Shown piece by piece: positions 1 through 9,426 of a stretch of 64,000 nt of DNA. Made by a program: the position numbers and the translations under genes. Positions within the stretch are counted from its first letter, which is position 1; every line of letters begins with the position of its first letter. The stretch is from DATLGB01 sp963740765 (GTDB lineage: Bacteria; Actinomycetota; Thermoleophilia; Solirubrobacterales; Solirubrobacteraceae): contig CAVUFN010000016.1 of assembly GCA_963740765.1 (NCBI GenBank), positions 1,054,001 to 1,118,000 of the forward strand, in the 5' to 3' direction. The notes under the pieces were generated by a model. That model saw only the letters and a program-made list of their open reading frames with translations, did not search any database and was not told the origin of the DNA.

Positions 1-44
1 GGGTGGCGACGATCTTCGTGCGGCGGACGGCCAAGGCTCCGCCA

Positions 45-920
45 TCATCCCAGGTGGGAGAAGAAGGGCCATAGCCGCATGTCGAAATCGACGTCGTAGG
101 CCAGCATCGCCTCGACCTCGGGCTCGAGCTCGGCGCGCAGCGACGCCTGGATGTCCGGCCACAGCGGCGCGGCGACGGGGACCGGCCGGCCGAGCGCCCG
201 GCGCAGCGGTTGGACGTTGACGCTGGGCGGCAGGCCGAAGGGGCGCAGCAGCCGCGCGTGCTCGACGGGCGAGTCGTCCGTGCGGGGCGGCCGCGACGCC
301 AGCGCGCGCGGCACGACGTCGTCCTCCACCTCGAGGAAGCGCAAGGTGCGGCGGAACTCGCCGACCGGGTCGCGGAGCAGCTTCTCGAGCTGCAGGACGA
401 GGATGCGATCGCGGTCATAGAGCTGCGTCACGGCGTGGAGCTGGGAGCCGAAGCGCCCGCGGTGGACCTCCTCGGCCATGTAGATCGGCTCGTGGCGCTT
501 GCGCCGCTTGTGCCAGCGCAGCCGCTTCCCGCGCCGATAGCCCAAGCTGCGCTCGTAGATCGCCACCGGGTCGCGGAGGATCATCAGCAGCTTGGCGTCG
601 GGCGCGGCGCGCTTGATCAGCGGCAGCGTCCAGACGTCGTAGGAATAGCGATTGGAGAACTCGCCCGTGACCTGGCCGGGCGCGCGCGGGAAGTACCGGT
701 GGTAGGCGGCGAGGTCTGCGTCGGTCATCGGCTGCTCGCAGAACGGCTCGAAGTGGTAGAGGCTGAAGCCGCGCCCCTTGGGCCCGCGGATGCGCGGATG
801 CTTCAGCAGGTTGCGCATCCACCACTCGGTACCGGCCAGGTAGGTGCCGACGCCGATGAAGTCGGGTGGGCCGGTCGACTTAGCCAAAGTTGGGCCAGAG
901 GTCGAGGTCGATGTCGTCAC
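45..920 (-). CDS. Sulfotransferase family protein with degenerate PAPS loop
   Basis: About 291 residues with the fold pattern of P-loop sulfotransferases: an N-terminal strand-loop-helix (PDFIGVGTYLAGTEWW) where the 5'-phosphosulfate loop should be, and a 3'-phosphate-binding segment LLMILRDPVAIYERSL near residue 110. It is a diverged neighbour of the upstream gene, which shares GPPxFxGVG at the same place. Here the usual RSGTT of the loop reads LAGTE, so PAPS binding is doubtful. The GTG at 920 overlaps the upstream gene by 41 bp; a TTG at 887 is an alternative start that fits the N-terminus of the paralogue better. Probably one transcription unit with the upstream sulfotransferase. Confidence 0.8.
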   Translation of the reverse strand: MTTSTSTSGPTLAKSTGPPDFIGVGTYLAGTEWWMRNLLKHPRIRGPKGRGFSLYHFEPFCEQPMTDADLAAYHRYFPRAPGQVTGEFSNRYSYDVWTLPLIKRAAPDAKLLMILRDPVAIYERSLGYRRGKRLRWHKRRKRHEPIYMAEEVHRGRFGSQLHAVTQLYDRDRILVLQLEKLLRDPVGEFRRTLRFLEVEDDVVPRALASRPPRTDDSPVEHARLLRPFGLPPSVNVQPLRRALGRPVPVAAPLWPDIQASLRAELEPEVEAMLAYDVDFDMRLWPFFSHLG

Positions 921-1617
921 CCACCAGCTCCCGGAGCGCCGCGACCTCGGGGTCGAAGGTGAGGTGCAGGCCCTCGAGCAGCTCCGGCCACAACTCGGTC
1001 TTGTGGGGCGTCATCGAGCGACCGCGCAGGCTCGCGACGTCGTCCGGGACGTGGTCGTCGACGCCGAGGTGCGCGAGCGTGCGGCGGTACTGGCCGACGG
1101 GGTCGGCGACGCAGCGCTCGTACTGGAGGACGAGAACCCGTTCCTTCTCGAAGAGCTCGCGGACGCGCTTCATGTGGGTCCCGTAGCGTCCGCGCTCGAT
1201 GGCGTCGGAGGCGATCAGCGCCTTGCGCCGGTCGACGCCGCGGCTGGCGCGGTGAAGCACCCCGGAGCGGTAGCGCTCGATCGGGTCGCGGAGCAGGATG
1301 AGCAGCCGCGCGTCGGGAGCCGCGCGGCGGAGCAGGCGCAGCGCCCACGCGTCCCCCATGATGCGCGGCGTCCACTCGCCGGCGATCTGCCCGGGGCGGC
1401 GGCGGAACAACTCGGCGTACTCCTCGACGTGGCGCTGCGTCATCTCCTCGGCGCCGAAGCGGTCGAAGAAGTGCAACTCCTTGCGGCGCCCCTTGGGCGG
1501 GCGGATCTGGGGATGGCTCAGCAGCAGGTCGAACCACCAGGTCGTCCCGCTGCGCTGGGCGCCGACCCCCACGAACTCGGGCGGTCCGGAGCGGTTCTTC
1601 CCGGGGGCCTTGGGCAT
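880..1617 (-). CDS. Sulfotransferase family protein
   Basis: 245 residues. Residues about 14-32 carry an intact 5'-PSB loop (GVGAQRSGTTWW), and LLILLRDPIERYRSG is the 3'-phosphate-binding motif, so transfer of sulfate from PAPS to an unknown hydroxyl or amine acceptor is likely. No signal peptide or membrane segment, so cytosolic. The 3' end overlaps the start of a second, diverged sulfotransferase, suggesting duplication in an operon. The acceptor cannot be told from the sequence; aryl, carbohydrate and glycolipid acceptors all occur in this family. Confidence 0.85.
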   Translation of the reverse strand: MPKAPGKNRSGPPEFVGVGAQRSGTTWWFDLLLSHPQIRPPKGRRKELHFFDRFGAEEMTQRHVEEYAELFRRRPGQIAGEWTPRIMGDAWALRLLRRAAPDARLLILLRDPIERYRSGVLHRASRGVDRRKALIASDAIERGRYGTHMKRVRELFEKERVLVLQYERCVADPVGQYRRTLAHLGVDDHVPDDVASLRGRSMTPHKTELWPELLEGLHLTFDPEVAALRELVGDDIDLDLWPNFG

Positions 1618-1646
1618 GCGGCGACCACCGTATTAGCGTCAGGGGC

Positions 1647-3191
1647 ATGCGACGGTTGCGGCGCCGATGGGACGTGCTGGTGCTTTTCGTCTGCGCCGTC
1701 GCCGGCGCCTGGGCCGGGCCCCGGGTCGCCGGGCCGGCCACGTACGCGACGGCGGTGGCCGACGTGCAGATCCGCGTCGGCGCCACCGCACCGTCCCGGC
1801 GCGGGGTCAGCCTCTACGTGCCGCTGGCCGATTGGGGCCTGCGCGCGCGGGTGGTGAGCGCGCCGGTCTGGGTCCGGATCGAGCCGCGCCGGATCAACCG
1901 CGTCGGGGTGGCGCGAACCGTGTCGACGGGCGGCCGGGACGCCGTTCCCGCCCTGCGCGACGATCTCGACGGCGCGTTGCGGGCGGCGACGGTGCGGGCA
2001 GGCCTCTTCGCCCTGGCGGGCGGCCTCGCCGGTGGATTGCTGGCGCTTCTGATCTGGCACGCCGCCGGGCGGCGCGGGCGGCGCCTGTGGATCGCCCCGG
2101 CGGCGGCGCTGGCCGGCACGGCGCTGGTCGGTGGCGGGTTGATCGCCTGGGCGGCGCTGAGCTTCGACGCGACCCGGCTCGACCGTCCTGAGTACTACGC
2201 GTCGGGCGCCGAGCTCGAGCGGATCCTCGCCCAGGCCGACTCCCTGCGGCGCAGCGGTCAGAAGTACTCCGACCGGGTGGACAACGCGGTGCGCGGCATC
2301 ACCGGGCTGCTCAACGACCGCGGGGTCGGCGCGAACCCGCTGGCGCCGGAGGCGTCCGGCGGTCCGACGCAGCGGGTCGCCCTCGCCTCGGACATCCACA
2401 ACAACCTGCTCACGCTCCCGACCCTGCGCCGCTACGCGAAGGGGCATCTCACCTTCCTGGCGGGCGATTTCACCATCAACGGGGGACGTGCGGAAGCGCC
2501 GCTGCTGGATCGCATGGCAACGGTCGGCAAGCCCGTCGTCGCGGTCAGCGGCAACCACGACTCGCCGGGCATCATGGCTGCCCTCGCCCGCCGCGGCGTC
2601 ACGGTCCTCCGCCATGAGGACGGCCCCCGCACGATCTCCGGGCTCGAGGTGGCGGGTTTCGAGGATCCGCTCATGTTCGCCAAGGGGGACTTTCCCGACG
2701 GCCTGCGCGCAGGCATCAGCTTCGGCGACATCCCCGACGGGCACGAGCGGTTCGAGGCCGCCGTCCAGGAGCGCTGGCGCTGGTGGCGCGAGCTGCCCTA
2801 TCGCCCCGACATCCTCGTCGTCCACCAGCAGGCGATCGGGCTCGCGCTCGCCGCGATGATCCGCGACGCCGATCCCGACGGTGCGCCGCTGGCGATCCTC
2901 GTCGGCCATACGCACCGCCAGCGACTGGAACGCTTCGGCCCGGTCACCGTCGTCAACTCGGGCTCGATCGGCGCGGGCGGCCTCTTCGGCATCGGGAGCC
3001 AGTCCGTCGGGCTCGCGCTGCTCGACTTCCGCGCGGACGGCAGCCTCGAGGCCACCGACCTCGTGTCACAGAACCCGACGACCTCGGCCGCGCGCGCGCG
3101 CCGCGTCATCACCGACAGCCCGGACTGCGACGGCGAGCTCGTGGTCTGCCACGAGCCCGAGGGCGACGCGACGGCTACGCCGGCGGGCTGA
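1647..3191 (+). CDS. Membrane-associated metallophosphoesterase
   Basis: 514 residues. An N-terminal hydrophobic segment (about 10-30) and two more near 115-175 anchor a C-terminal calcineurin-like phosphoesterase domain. That domain shows the metal-ligand signatures in order: ASDIHNN, LAGDFTINGG (GD.. motif), VSGNHD, and LVGHTHRQ. The substrate is unknown; membrane-tethered members of this superfamily often act on nucleotides or lipid head groups. Divergent from the sulfotransferase pair with only 29 bp between starts. Its 3' end overlaps the convergent cystathionine gene by 17 bp. Confidence 0.85.
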   Translation: MRRLRRRWDVLVLFVCAVAGAWAGPRVAGPATYATAVADVQIRVGATAPSRRGVSLYVPLADWGLRARVVSAPVWVRIEPRRINRVGVARTVSTGGRDAVPALRDDLDGALRAATVRAGLFALAGGLAGGLLALLIWHAAGRRGRRLWIAPAAALAGTALVGGGLIAWAALSFDATRLDRPEYYASGAELERILAQADSLRRSGQKYSDRVDNAVRGITGLLNDRGVGANPLAPEASGGPTQRVALASDIHNNLLTLPTLRRYAKGHLTFLAGDFTINGGRAEAPLLDRMATVGKPVVAVSGNHDSPGIMAALARRGVTVLRHEDGPRTISGLEVAGFEDPLMFAKGDFPDGLRAGISFGDIPDGHERFEAAVQERWRWWRELPYRPDILVVHQQAIGLALAAMIRDADPDGAPLAILVGHTHRQRLERFGPVTVVNSGSIGAGGLFGIGSQSVGLALLDFRADGSLEATDLVSQNPTTSAARARRVITDSPDCDGELVVCHEPEGDATATPAG

Positions 3192-4257
3192 GCGCCCGCT
3201 GGAGGTCCGCGACGAGGTCGTCGGGGTCCTCGATGCCGCACGAGAGGCGGACGAGGTCGGCGGGGACCGCCGCGTCCGAGCCCTCCACGGACTGGTGCGT
3301 CATCGCCTGCGGGACCTCGACGAGCGACTCGACGCCGCCCAGCGACTCGGCCAGGGCGAAGAGCTGGGTGGCGGCGGCGATCCGGGTGGCGTCGGGATGG
3401 CGGAAGGAGACCATGCCGCCGAAGCCGGGGTAGAAGACCTCCGTCACGCCGTCGGCGAAGGCGAGGAAGTCCGCGCAGCGCTGCGCGTTGACGGCGTGGG
3501 CGGCCATGCGCAGGTGCAGGGTGCGCAGGCCGCGGTGCACGAGGAAGCAGTCCAGCGGGCCGGGCACGGCGCCGATCGCGTTCTGGACGAAGCGCACCTG
3601 CTCGTGCAGGGCCGGGTCGGCGACGATCACCGCGCCGCCGACGGCGTCCGAGTGGCCGCCGAGGTACTTCGTCGTCGAATGCACCACGGCGCCGGCACCG
3701 AGCTCCAGCGGGCGCTGGTTGACGGGGGTGGCGAACGTGTTGTCGACGGCGACGAGCGCGTCCCCGGCCCGCGCGACCACGCCCGCGATGTCGATGACCT
3801 TGAGCGTCGGGTTGGTCGGCGTCTCCACCCAGACGAGCTTGGTCTGCGGGGTGACGGCGGCGGCGACGGCGTCGAGGTCGCGCTGGTCGACCATCGTGTA
3901 CCGGAGACCCCAGCGGGCGAGGACCTTGTCGATGAGCCGGTACGTCCCGCCGTACAGGTCGTCGGGGATGACGACGTGGTCGCCGGCGTCGCAGTGCGCG
4001 GTGATCAGCGCGTGCTCGGCCGCCATGCCCGACGCGAACGCGGTCCCGGAACCGCCCTCCAGCTCGCCGAGCGCGGTCTCCAGCGCGGTGCGGGTCGGGT
4101 TGGCGGAGCGGCTGTAGTCGTACTCCTCGACGAAGTCGCCCGGGGCGGACTGGACGTAGGTCGTGGCCTGGTGGATGGCCGGGACGACGCCGCCCGTGTA
4201 GGGGTCCGGCGTCAGCCCGGCGTGGACGGCGCGTGTGGCGAACCCCCTCTGCGTCAT
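3175..4257 (-). CDS. Cystathionine gamma-lyase / gamma-synthase (PLP enzyme)
   Basis: 360 residues of the Cys/Met-metabolism PLP family. YDYSRSANPTRTALE near residue 45, SGMAAEH near 75 and the PLP-lysine motif STTKYLGGHSD near 190 are all present. It would either cleave cystathionine to cysteine (reverse transsulfuration) or make cystathionine from an activated homoserine. The start ATG overlaps the stop of the upstream cystathionine beta-synthase as ATGA, so the two are translationally coupled, which favours the lyase role. The long open frame upstream of this ATG belongs to other genes. Confidence 0.88.
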   Translation of the reverse strand: MTQRGFATRAVHAGLTPDPYTGGVVPAIHQATTYVQSAPGDFVEEYDYSRSANPTRTALETALGELEGGSGTAFASGMAAEHALITAHCDAGDHVVIPDDLYGGTYRLIDKVLARWGLRYTMVDQRDLDAVAAAVTPQTKLVWVETPTNPTLKVIDIAGVVARAGDALVAVDNTFATPVNQRPLELGAGAVVHSTTKYLGGHSDAVGGAVIVADPALHEQVRFVQNAIGAVPGPLDCFLVHRGLRTLHLRMAAHAVNAQRCADFLAFADGVTEVFYPGFGGMVSFRHPDATRIAAATQLFALAESLGGVESLVEVPQAMTHQSVEGSDAAVPADLVRLSCGIEDPDDLVADLQRALSPPA

Positions 4258-5585
4258 CCGGCCAGGGCCTCGAGCAGGTCGGCGCGGGTGACGATGCCCA
4301 CCGGCCGGTCGCCGTCCACGACCGTCAGCGCCGACCGGGGCCCGGCCAGCAGCTCCATGGCGCCGAGGACGGAATCCGTGGTGGAGACGGTCGCGAAGGG
4401 CGGCTCCATCACGTCCGAGACGGGGGCGTCGAGCACGTTCGGGTCGTGGGTCGCCCGGCGCAGCAGGCCGCGCTCGCCGATCGAGCCGGCCACCATCCCG
4501 TCGCGCGAGAGGACGACGAGCTGGGAGACCTGGTGGTCGTGCATGCGGGTGACGGCCTCGCGCGCCGTGTGGTCGGCGTCGACGTGCACGATGCCCGGCT
4601 CCATCACCTCGCCGACCGTGCGCTCGGTGGCGCGCGGGAGGAAGCCGTGCTGGGTCATCCAGGCGTCGCTGTAGATCTTCGACAGGTACGACCGGCCCCC
4701 GTCCGGGAGGATCGTGACAACGAGCGCGTCCGGGTCGTCCAGACCGCGGGCGACCTCCAGCGCGGCGTGCGCGGCCAGGCCGCAGGAGCCGCCGACCAGC
4801 AGCCCCTCGGTCAGCGCGAGCCGCCGCGTCATCAGGAACGACTCCTTGTCGGACACCGTCACGTAGCGGTCCACGACGGTGGGGTCGAAGGTCTCGGGCC
4901 AGAAGTCCTCGCCGACGCCCTCGACCAGGTACGGCTTGACGTCGTCGTTGGAGTAGATGGAGCCGACCGGGTCGGCGCCGACGACCTGGATGGCCGGGTT
5001 GCGCTCCTTGAGGTAGCGCCCGCAGCCGGTGATCGTCCCGCCCGTCCCGACGCCCGCGACGAGGTGCGTGATGCGTCCCTCCGTCTGCTCCCACAGCTCC
5101 GGGCCGGTCCACTCGTAGTGGGCCTGGGGGTTGGCCGGGTTGGCGTACTGGTTGGGCTGGAAGCCGCCGGGCGTCTCCGCGGCCAGCCGGTCCGCCACGC
5201 GGTAGTAGGCCTCGGGCGAGTCGGGGGCGACGTTGGTCGGGCACACCACGACCTCGGCGCCGTAGGCGCGCAACAGGTCGATCTTCTCGCGCGACATCTT
5301 GTCCGGCATCACCGCGATGACGCGGTAGCCCTTCAGGCGCGCCGCGATGGCCAGCCCGGTGCCCGTGTTGCCGGAGGTCGGCTCGACGATCGTGCCGCCC
5401 GGCTTCAGCCGCCCGTCGCGCTCGGCCGCCTCGATCATGCGGACCGCGACGCGGTCCTTGATGGAGCCACCCGGGTTGGTGACCTCGACCTTGGCGACCA
5501 ACGGCGTCCGCAGCTCGGGATCGAGCCGGCGGAGGCGGACCATCGGCGTGTCACCGATCGTCTCCAGGATGGAGTCGACGATCAC
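4254..5585 (-). CDS. Cystathionine beta-synthase with CBS-pair domain
   Basis: 443 residues. The fold-type II PLP domain comes first: TNPGGSIKDRVA holds the PLP lysine, EPTSGNTGTGLA binds the PLP/substrate carboxylate, and GVGTGGTITG binds phosphate. Two CBS motifs follow from about residue 325 (VGEVMEPGIVHV and VSDVMEPPFATV), as in regulated cystathionine beta-synthases. Expected reaction: serine + homocysteine to cystathionine; O-acetylserine sulfhydrylase activity is the main alternative. The GTG start at 5585 overlaps the acyltransferase stop (GTGA) and the gene ends in an ATGA overlap with the next enzyme. Confidence 0.9.
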   Translation of the reverse strand: MIVDSILETIGDTPMVRLRRLDPELRTPLVAKVEVTNPGGSIKDRVAVRMIEAAERDGRLKPGGTIVEPTSGNTGTGLAIAARLKGYRVIAVMPDKMSREKIDLLRAYGAEVVVCPTNVAPDSPEAYYRVADRLAAETPGGFQPNQYANPANPQAHYEWTGPELWEQTEGRITHLVAGVGTGGTITGCGRYLKERNPAIQVVGADPVGSIYSNDDVKPYLVEGVGEDFWPETFDPTVVDRYVTVSDKESFLMTRRLALTEGLLVGGSCGLAAHAALEVARGLDDPDALVVTILPDGGRSYLSKIYSDAWMTQHGFLPRATERTVGEVMEPGIVHVDADHTAREAVTRMHDHQVSQLVVLSRDGMVAGSIGERGLLRRATHDPNVLDAPVSDVMEPPFATVSTTDSVLGAMELLAGPRSALTVVDGDRPVGIVTRADLLEALAG

Positions 5586-6229
5586 TCCGCGCGACGATAC
5601 AGGTCGCGCACGTGATCGAAGATGCGCCGCGCCGCCGCGGCCTGCTCGTCCCGGCTGGGGTCGTCCTGGCGCTCGAAGCGCAGGCCCTCGCCGAAGGTGA
5701 CCGTGATGCGCGGGAAGCGCCCGCGCCGCCAGCCGCGCACGTCCTTGGAGCCGTTGATGGCGATCGGGATCACCAGCGCGCCCGACTCGAGCGCGAGCCG
5801 GCCGATGCCGGGCCGCGGCTCTCCCAGGTCCCCGGTGCGCGAGCGTCCCCCCTCGGCGTACATGCCCACGACGCCGTCCCGGTCGAGGATGGAGTGGGCG
5901 GTGACGAACGCCTCGTCGTCGGCGTACCCGCGGCGGACCGGGAAGTGCCCGGACACGCGGAACAGGTAGCTCAGCAGCGGCTGGTTGCCGAAGAACTGCG
6001 ACTTGCTCATGAACCGGATCCGGCGCCGCAGCCACACGCCGCAGAAGAAGTGGTCCAGGTTGGAGAAGTGGTTGGGCGCGAGGATCACCGCGCCCCTCGC
6101 CGGGACGTGATCGCGCCCGATCGCCCTGGTCCGGTAGAGCAGGAGGGCGACCGGCGTGAGCAGGATCCTCACGGCGGTGTACGTCCACCCCGGCTCGTGC
6201 GTCCGCGCCCACTCGTGGAACGGCGCCAT
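5582..6229 (-). CDS. 1-acyl-sn-glycerol-3-phosphate acyltransferase (PlsC-like)
   Basis: 215 residues. An N-terminal hydrophobic stretch is followed by the PlsC signature: NHFSNLDHFF (NHxxxxD block I) near 55, FPVRRG (block II) and MYAEGGRSRTGDL (EGxRS, block III). It would transfer an acyl chain to lysophosphatidic acid in membrane phospholipid synthesis. Coupled by a GTGA overlap to the cystathionine beta-synthase gene downstream, an odd metabolic pairing that may only reflect compact packing. Confidence 0.85.
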   Translation of the reverse strand: MAPFHEWARTHEPGWTYTAVRILLTPVALLLYRTRAIGRDHVPARGAVILAPNHFSNLDHFFCGVWLRRRIRFMSKSQFFGNQPLLSYLFRVSGHFPVRRGYADDEAFVTAHSILDRDGVVGMYAEGGRSRTGDLGEPRPGIGRLALESGALVIPIAINGSKDVRGWRRGRFPRITVTFGEGLRFERQDDPSRDEQAAAARRIFDHVRDLYRRAE

Positions 6230-6273
6230 CGCCTCCGCGGGGCGCTCGTCGCGGTAGACCTGCGGGCGGATCC

Positions 6274-7395
6274 CTACCTCAGGCGCTTCGCGATCCACTT
6301 CGTGGCGGCCTTCTGAGTGGCCGCGTCGGTGACGATCCCGCTGTGGTCGAGGCCGCTGCGCTTGTCGTAGGCGACCTTGACGCCCTTGCTCTCGTATCCG
6401 TCGACGGTCTGGTCGGTGAAGGCCGGGAACACCGTGCCGTCGGCGTCGCCCTGCTCGATCCGCAGCGGGCCCTTGACGTCGAGATCCTCGGGGTCGTTGG
6501 CGCTGAGCGCGGCGATCACGGCGGTGAGGTCCGCGTACGGCTTGGCCAGGTCGGCGGGCGCGAGCGCCCCGTAGGCGCTCTCCGCGGTGACGGCCGGGAG
6601 GCACTCGGTCTCCGTGAGCGGGTACAGCTCGGCCGCCCGCGGGCTCAGCAGCGAGGCGATCTTCAGCGACGGGTCCTGCACCTCGATGCCGCGCAGGATC
6701 GTCGCGGCCAGCCCGCTCAGCCCGCTCGGCTGGGTCAGCAGCGAGAGCGACTGGCCCTGCTCCCCGATGTGCGACGCCGGCGCGAACGGCACGGTCCCCC
6801 TGATCTTCAGGCCCGGTGCGTAGGAGGCCGCGAGCGCATTCGCCCAGAGCGTCGCGTGGCCGCCCTGGCTGTGGCCGGAGATCACGACCTGCTTGCGGTT
6901 CAGCTTCTTCGCGGCGAGCACGATGTCGAGCACCGACCGCCCCGCCGACGTGCCGACCAGGTAGGGATGGACCGCGGGAGTCCCGAGCCCCTCGTAGTCG
7001 GTTCGCGCGACGGCCCACCCGGACTTCAGCCAGCGCTTCAGCAGCGGGAATTCGTTCGTCGGACTCGTGAACTTCGAGGGCGCGCACTTGTCCGCGATGC
7101 CCGTCGTCCCGTGCGCCCACGTCACCACGGGCCAGCCCCGCTTCGGCGGCTTGCCCTTCGGATAGGTGATCGTCCCGCTCACCGCGACGTTCGCAGCGGT
7201 CACGCCCCTCACGCTGTACAGCAGCAGCTTCGTCTTCGATCCCCCGGCCGGGACCCCCGGGCCGGTCAGCGGCTTCGACCGGATCAGCTTCCCGTGCTTG
7301 GCCGGCACCTTCGCCGCGTCGCTGTAGAAGTCCGCCGCGGCGGTGGCAGGGAGCAGGAGCAGCACGAGCGCGCCGAGCGCGAGAGGACCCTTCAT
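6274..7395 (-). CDS. Secreted lipase-like alpha/beta hydrolase
   Basis: 373 residues. The N-terminus (MKGPLALGALVLLLLPATAAA) is a classical signal peptide. The nucleophile elbow GHSQGGHATLWA lies near residue 195, and an acidic residue and histidine near the C-terminus (GDADGTVFPAF, SGLDHSGI) could complete the triad. Overall arrangement resembles the secretory (LIP) lipase family. It should be exported and hydrolyse acyl esters. The gene ends 44 bp before the acyltransferase start. Confidence 0.78.
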   Translation of the reverse strand: MKGPLALGALVLLLLPATAAADFYSDAAKVPAKHGKLIRSKPLTGPGVPAGGSKTKLLLYSVRGVTAANVAVSGTITYPKGKPPKRGWPVVTWAHGTTGIADKCAPSKFTSPTNEFPLLKRWLKSGWAVARTDYEGLGTPAVHPYLVGTSAGRSVLDIVLAAKKLNRKQVVISGHSQGGHATLWANALAASYAPGLKIRGTVPFAPASHIGEQGQSLSLLTQPSGLSGLAATILRGIEVQDPSLKIASLLSPRAAELYPLTETECLPAVTAESAYGALAPADLAKPYADLTAVIAALSANDPEDLDVKGPLRIEQGDADGTVFPAFTDQTVDGYESKGVKVAYDKRSGLDHSGIVTDAATQKAATKWIAKRLR

Positions 7396-7423
7396 GCCGC
7401 CATCCTCGCACGGCGGGTGCTGA

Positions 7424-7496
7424 TGGAGCTAGCCGGACTCGAACCGGCGGCCTCCTGGGTGCGATCCAGGCGCTCTCCCAACTGAGCTATAGCCCC
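7424..7496 (-). tRNA. tRNA-Ala(CGC)
   Basis: A complete 73-nt cloverleaf on the minus strand. The 7-bp acceptor GGGGCTA/TAGCTCC includes the G3:U70 wobble that AlaRS requires; D-stem GCTC/GAGC; anticodon stem CCTGG/CCAGG with loop ATCGCAC (anticodon CGC); T-stem GCCGG/CCGGC with TTCGAGT. Discriminator A, CCA not encoded. Confidence 0.95.
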
Positions 7497-7598
7497 GTGG
7501 CTGACGGACGTGCAAGGCTTCCGCATGTGCCGCTGACCGCCGATTGTACCTAGGTGGGGCTTACGTCGGGCCCGTACGCTGCCCCGCAACGTACGCCC

Positions 7599-9416
7599 AT
7601 GTTCTCCAAGAGCTTCCGCGCGCGACTCAGTTGGTTCTTCGTCGTCATCGTGATCCTGCCGATCGTGATGGTGACCACGGTGCTGCTCCGGCTGGTGTCG
7701 GACAGTGAGACGGGCAAGACCGACGCCCGTCTGGCCCAGGCGCAGACCAGCGCGAGCGATGTCTACCGGTCGCTGGAGGACGAGGCGGCCGCGGCGGCGC
7801 GGCGGCTGGCGGCCTCGCCGTCGCTGGCGACGGCGCTCGCACAGGGGCCCGACGCGGCCGAGGCGGCGTTGCGCGCGCAGGCGCGGGCCCAGCGCCTCGC
7901 CGGGGCCACGATCACGCTGCCCGCCGGGCGCAAGCTGACCGCCCCGCCCGCGCCCGTGGTGGCCGTCGGGCAGGTCGCGCTGACCGGGGCGGACGGGCCC
8001 GCTGGGACGCTGCGCGCGTCGGTGGCCACCCCGCTGACCCTCGAGCAGCGTCTGGAGCGCGCCACCGGACTCGAGGTGGTGCTCGACGACGCGAGCCTCC
8101 CCCGGCGCGGCTCCGTCACCCGCTCCGGGCGCGACTTCCGCGTCGCGGGCTTCGCCGCCGGCCCGACGACGATCAGCCTGCTCGCCGACCGCAGCGACAC
8201 CGAGGGCCAGGCCGGCGACGACCGCCGCACCGTGATCCTGCTGCTGCTGGCCTTCGTCCTGCTCGCGTTCGCCTTCGCGGCAGCGGTGTCGCGCTCGCTG
8301 AACGCGCAGATCGGCGGCCTGCTGCACTCCGCGCGGCGGCTCGGCCGTGGCGAGTGGGACGCCGACGTCCCCACCGAGGGCTCCGACGAGTTCGCCGCGC
8401 TCGGCAGCGAGTTCAACGCGATGGCGAGGCAGTTGCGGGGCCAGCTGAGTGAGCTGGAGTCCGAGCGCGCGCGCCTGCAGGCGGCGATCCGGCGGGTGGG
8501 GGAGTCGATCGCCACCGGGTCGGATCGCAGCCGGGTGCTCGACATCGTCATGCAGACCGCCGTGGACGGGACGGGCGCCGGCGCAGGGCGCGCGAGCGTG
8601 CGGCAGGCACCGGGCGGACCGCTGGAGCGCCGCGCCGCCGTCGGCGACGTCACCTCGCTCGGCACGGTGCTCGACCGGGCCGAGGACGAGGTGCTCGAGC
8701 GCCGCCGGCCCGCCGAGGCCCACGAGGGCGATCGACATGCGCTCGCCGTGCCCCTGCGCCAGCAGGAGGGGAGCTCCAAGGTGGTCGGGCTGATGTCGCT
8801 GGCCCGCTCCGGCCGCGCCTTCAGTGCCGCCGACCACGATCTGTTCGCCTACCTCGCCGGCCAGGCGGCGGTGTCCATCGAGCACGTCGACGCGGCCGAG
8901 ACGGTGCAGCGCCAGGCGGTCACGGACGGCCTCACGGGCTTGTTCAACCATCGCCGCTTCCAGGAGGTCGTGGCGGTCGAGGTGGAGCGCGCGAAGCGCT
9001 TCGACCACCCGCTCGGGCTCGTGATGCTCGACCTCGACGACTTCAAGCAGGTCAACGACCGCTACGGGCACCTCCAGGGCGACCAGGTCCTCAAGGAGGT
9101 CGCGCGCGTCGTGCTGGACACGGCGCGCGAGATCGACGAGCCCGCGCGGTACGGCGGCGAGGAGATGGCCGTCGTGCTGCCGCAGACCGACATCGAGGGC
9201 GCCCTGGAGTTCGCCGAGCGCCTGCGCCGGCGCATCGAGGAGCTCGCCGTGCCGGTGCTGCAGGGGCACGGCGTCGTGCGCATCACCGCGTCCGTCGGCG
9301 TTGCCGCGCTGCCGCACTCCTCCGTGCCCGACAAGGACGCGCTCGTGCAGGCCGCCGACGCCGCGCTGTACCGGGCCAAGCGGCTCGGCAAGAACCGCGT
9401 GATGAAGGCTGGCTAA
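7599..9416 (+). CDS. Membrane diguanylate cyclase (HAMP-GAF-GGDEF)
   Basis: About 605 residues. A first membrane helix at about 10-30 and a second at about 210-230 bracket a periplasmic-type sensor region. A HAMP linker (ARRLGRGEWDADVP..), a GAF-like segment (about 305-440) and a C-terminal GGDEF domain follow. The active loop is RYGGEEM, and REID sits five residues upstream as the RxxD inhibitory site, so both synthesis of c-di-GMP and product inhibition are expected. I chose the ATG at 7599 because it puts the first helix at the N-terminus; a GTG at 7554 would add 15 unconserved-looking residues. Confidence 0.88.
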   Translation: MFSKSFRARLSWFFVVIVILPIVMVTTVLLRLVSDSETGKTDARLAQAQTSASDVYRSLEDEAAAAARRLAASPSLATALAQGPDAAEAALRAQARAQRLAGATITLPAGRKLTAPPAPVVAVGQVALTGADGPAGTLRASVATPLTLEQRLERATGLEVVLDDASLPRRGSVTRSGRDFRVAGFAAGPTTISLLADRSDTEGQAGDDRRTVILLLLAFVLLAFAFAAAVSRSLNAQIGGLLHSARRLGRGEWDADVPTEGSDEFAALGSEFNAMARQLRGQLSELESERARLQAAIRRVGESIATGSDRSRVLDIVMQTAVDGTGAGAGRASVRQAPGGPLERRAAVGDVTSLGTVLDRAEDEVLERRRPAEAHEGDRHALAVPLRQQEGSSKVVGLMSLARSGRAFSAADHDLFAYLAGQAAVSIEHVDAAETVQRQAVTDGLTGLFNHRRFQEVVAVEVERAKRFDHPLGLVMLDLDDFKQVNDRYGHLQGDQVLKEVARVVLDTAREIDEPARYGGEEMAVVLPQTDIEGALEFAERLRRRIEELAVPVLQGHGVVRITASVGVAALPHSSVPDKDALVQAADAALYRAKRLGKNRVMKAG

Positions 9417-9426
9417 CCTTTCCGCC

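Noticed and set aside
1..44. Possible C-terminal end of a plus-strand gene (frame ending near 74)
   Set aside because: Only about 24 codons inside the window and no motif; cannot be supported.
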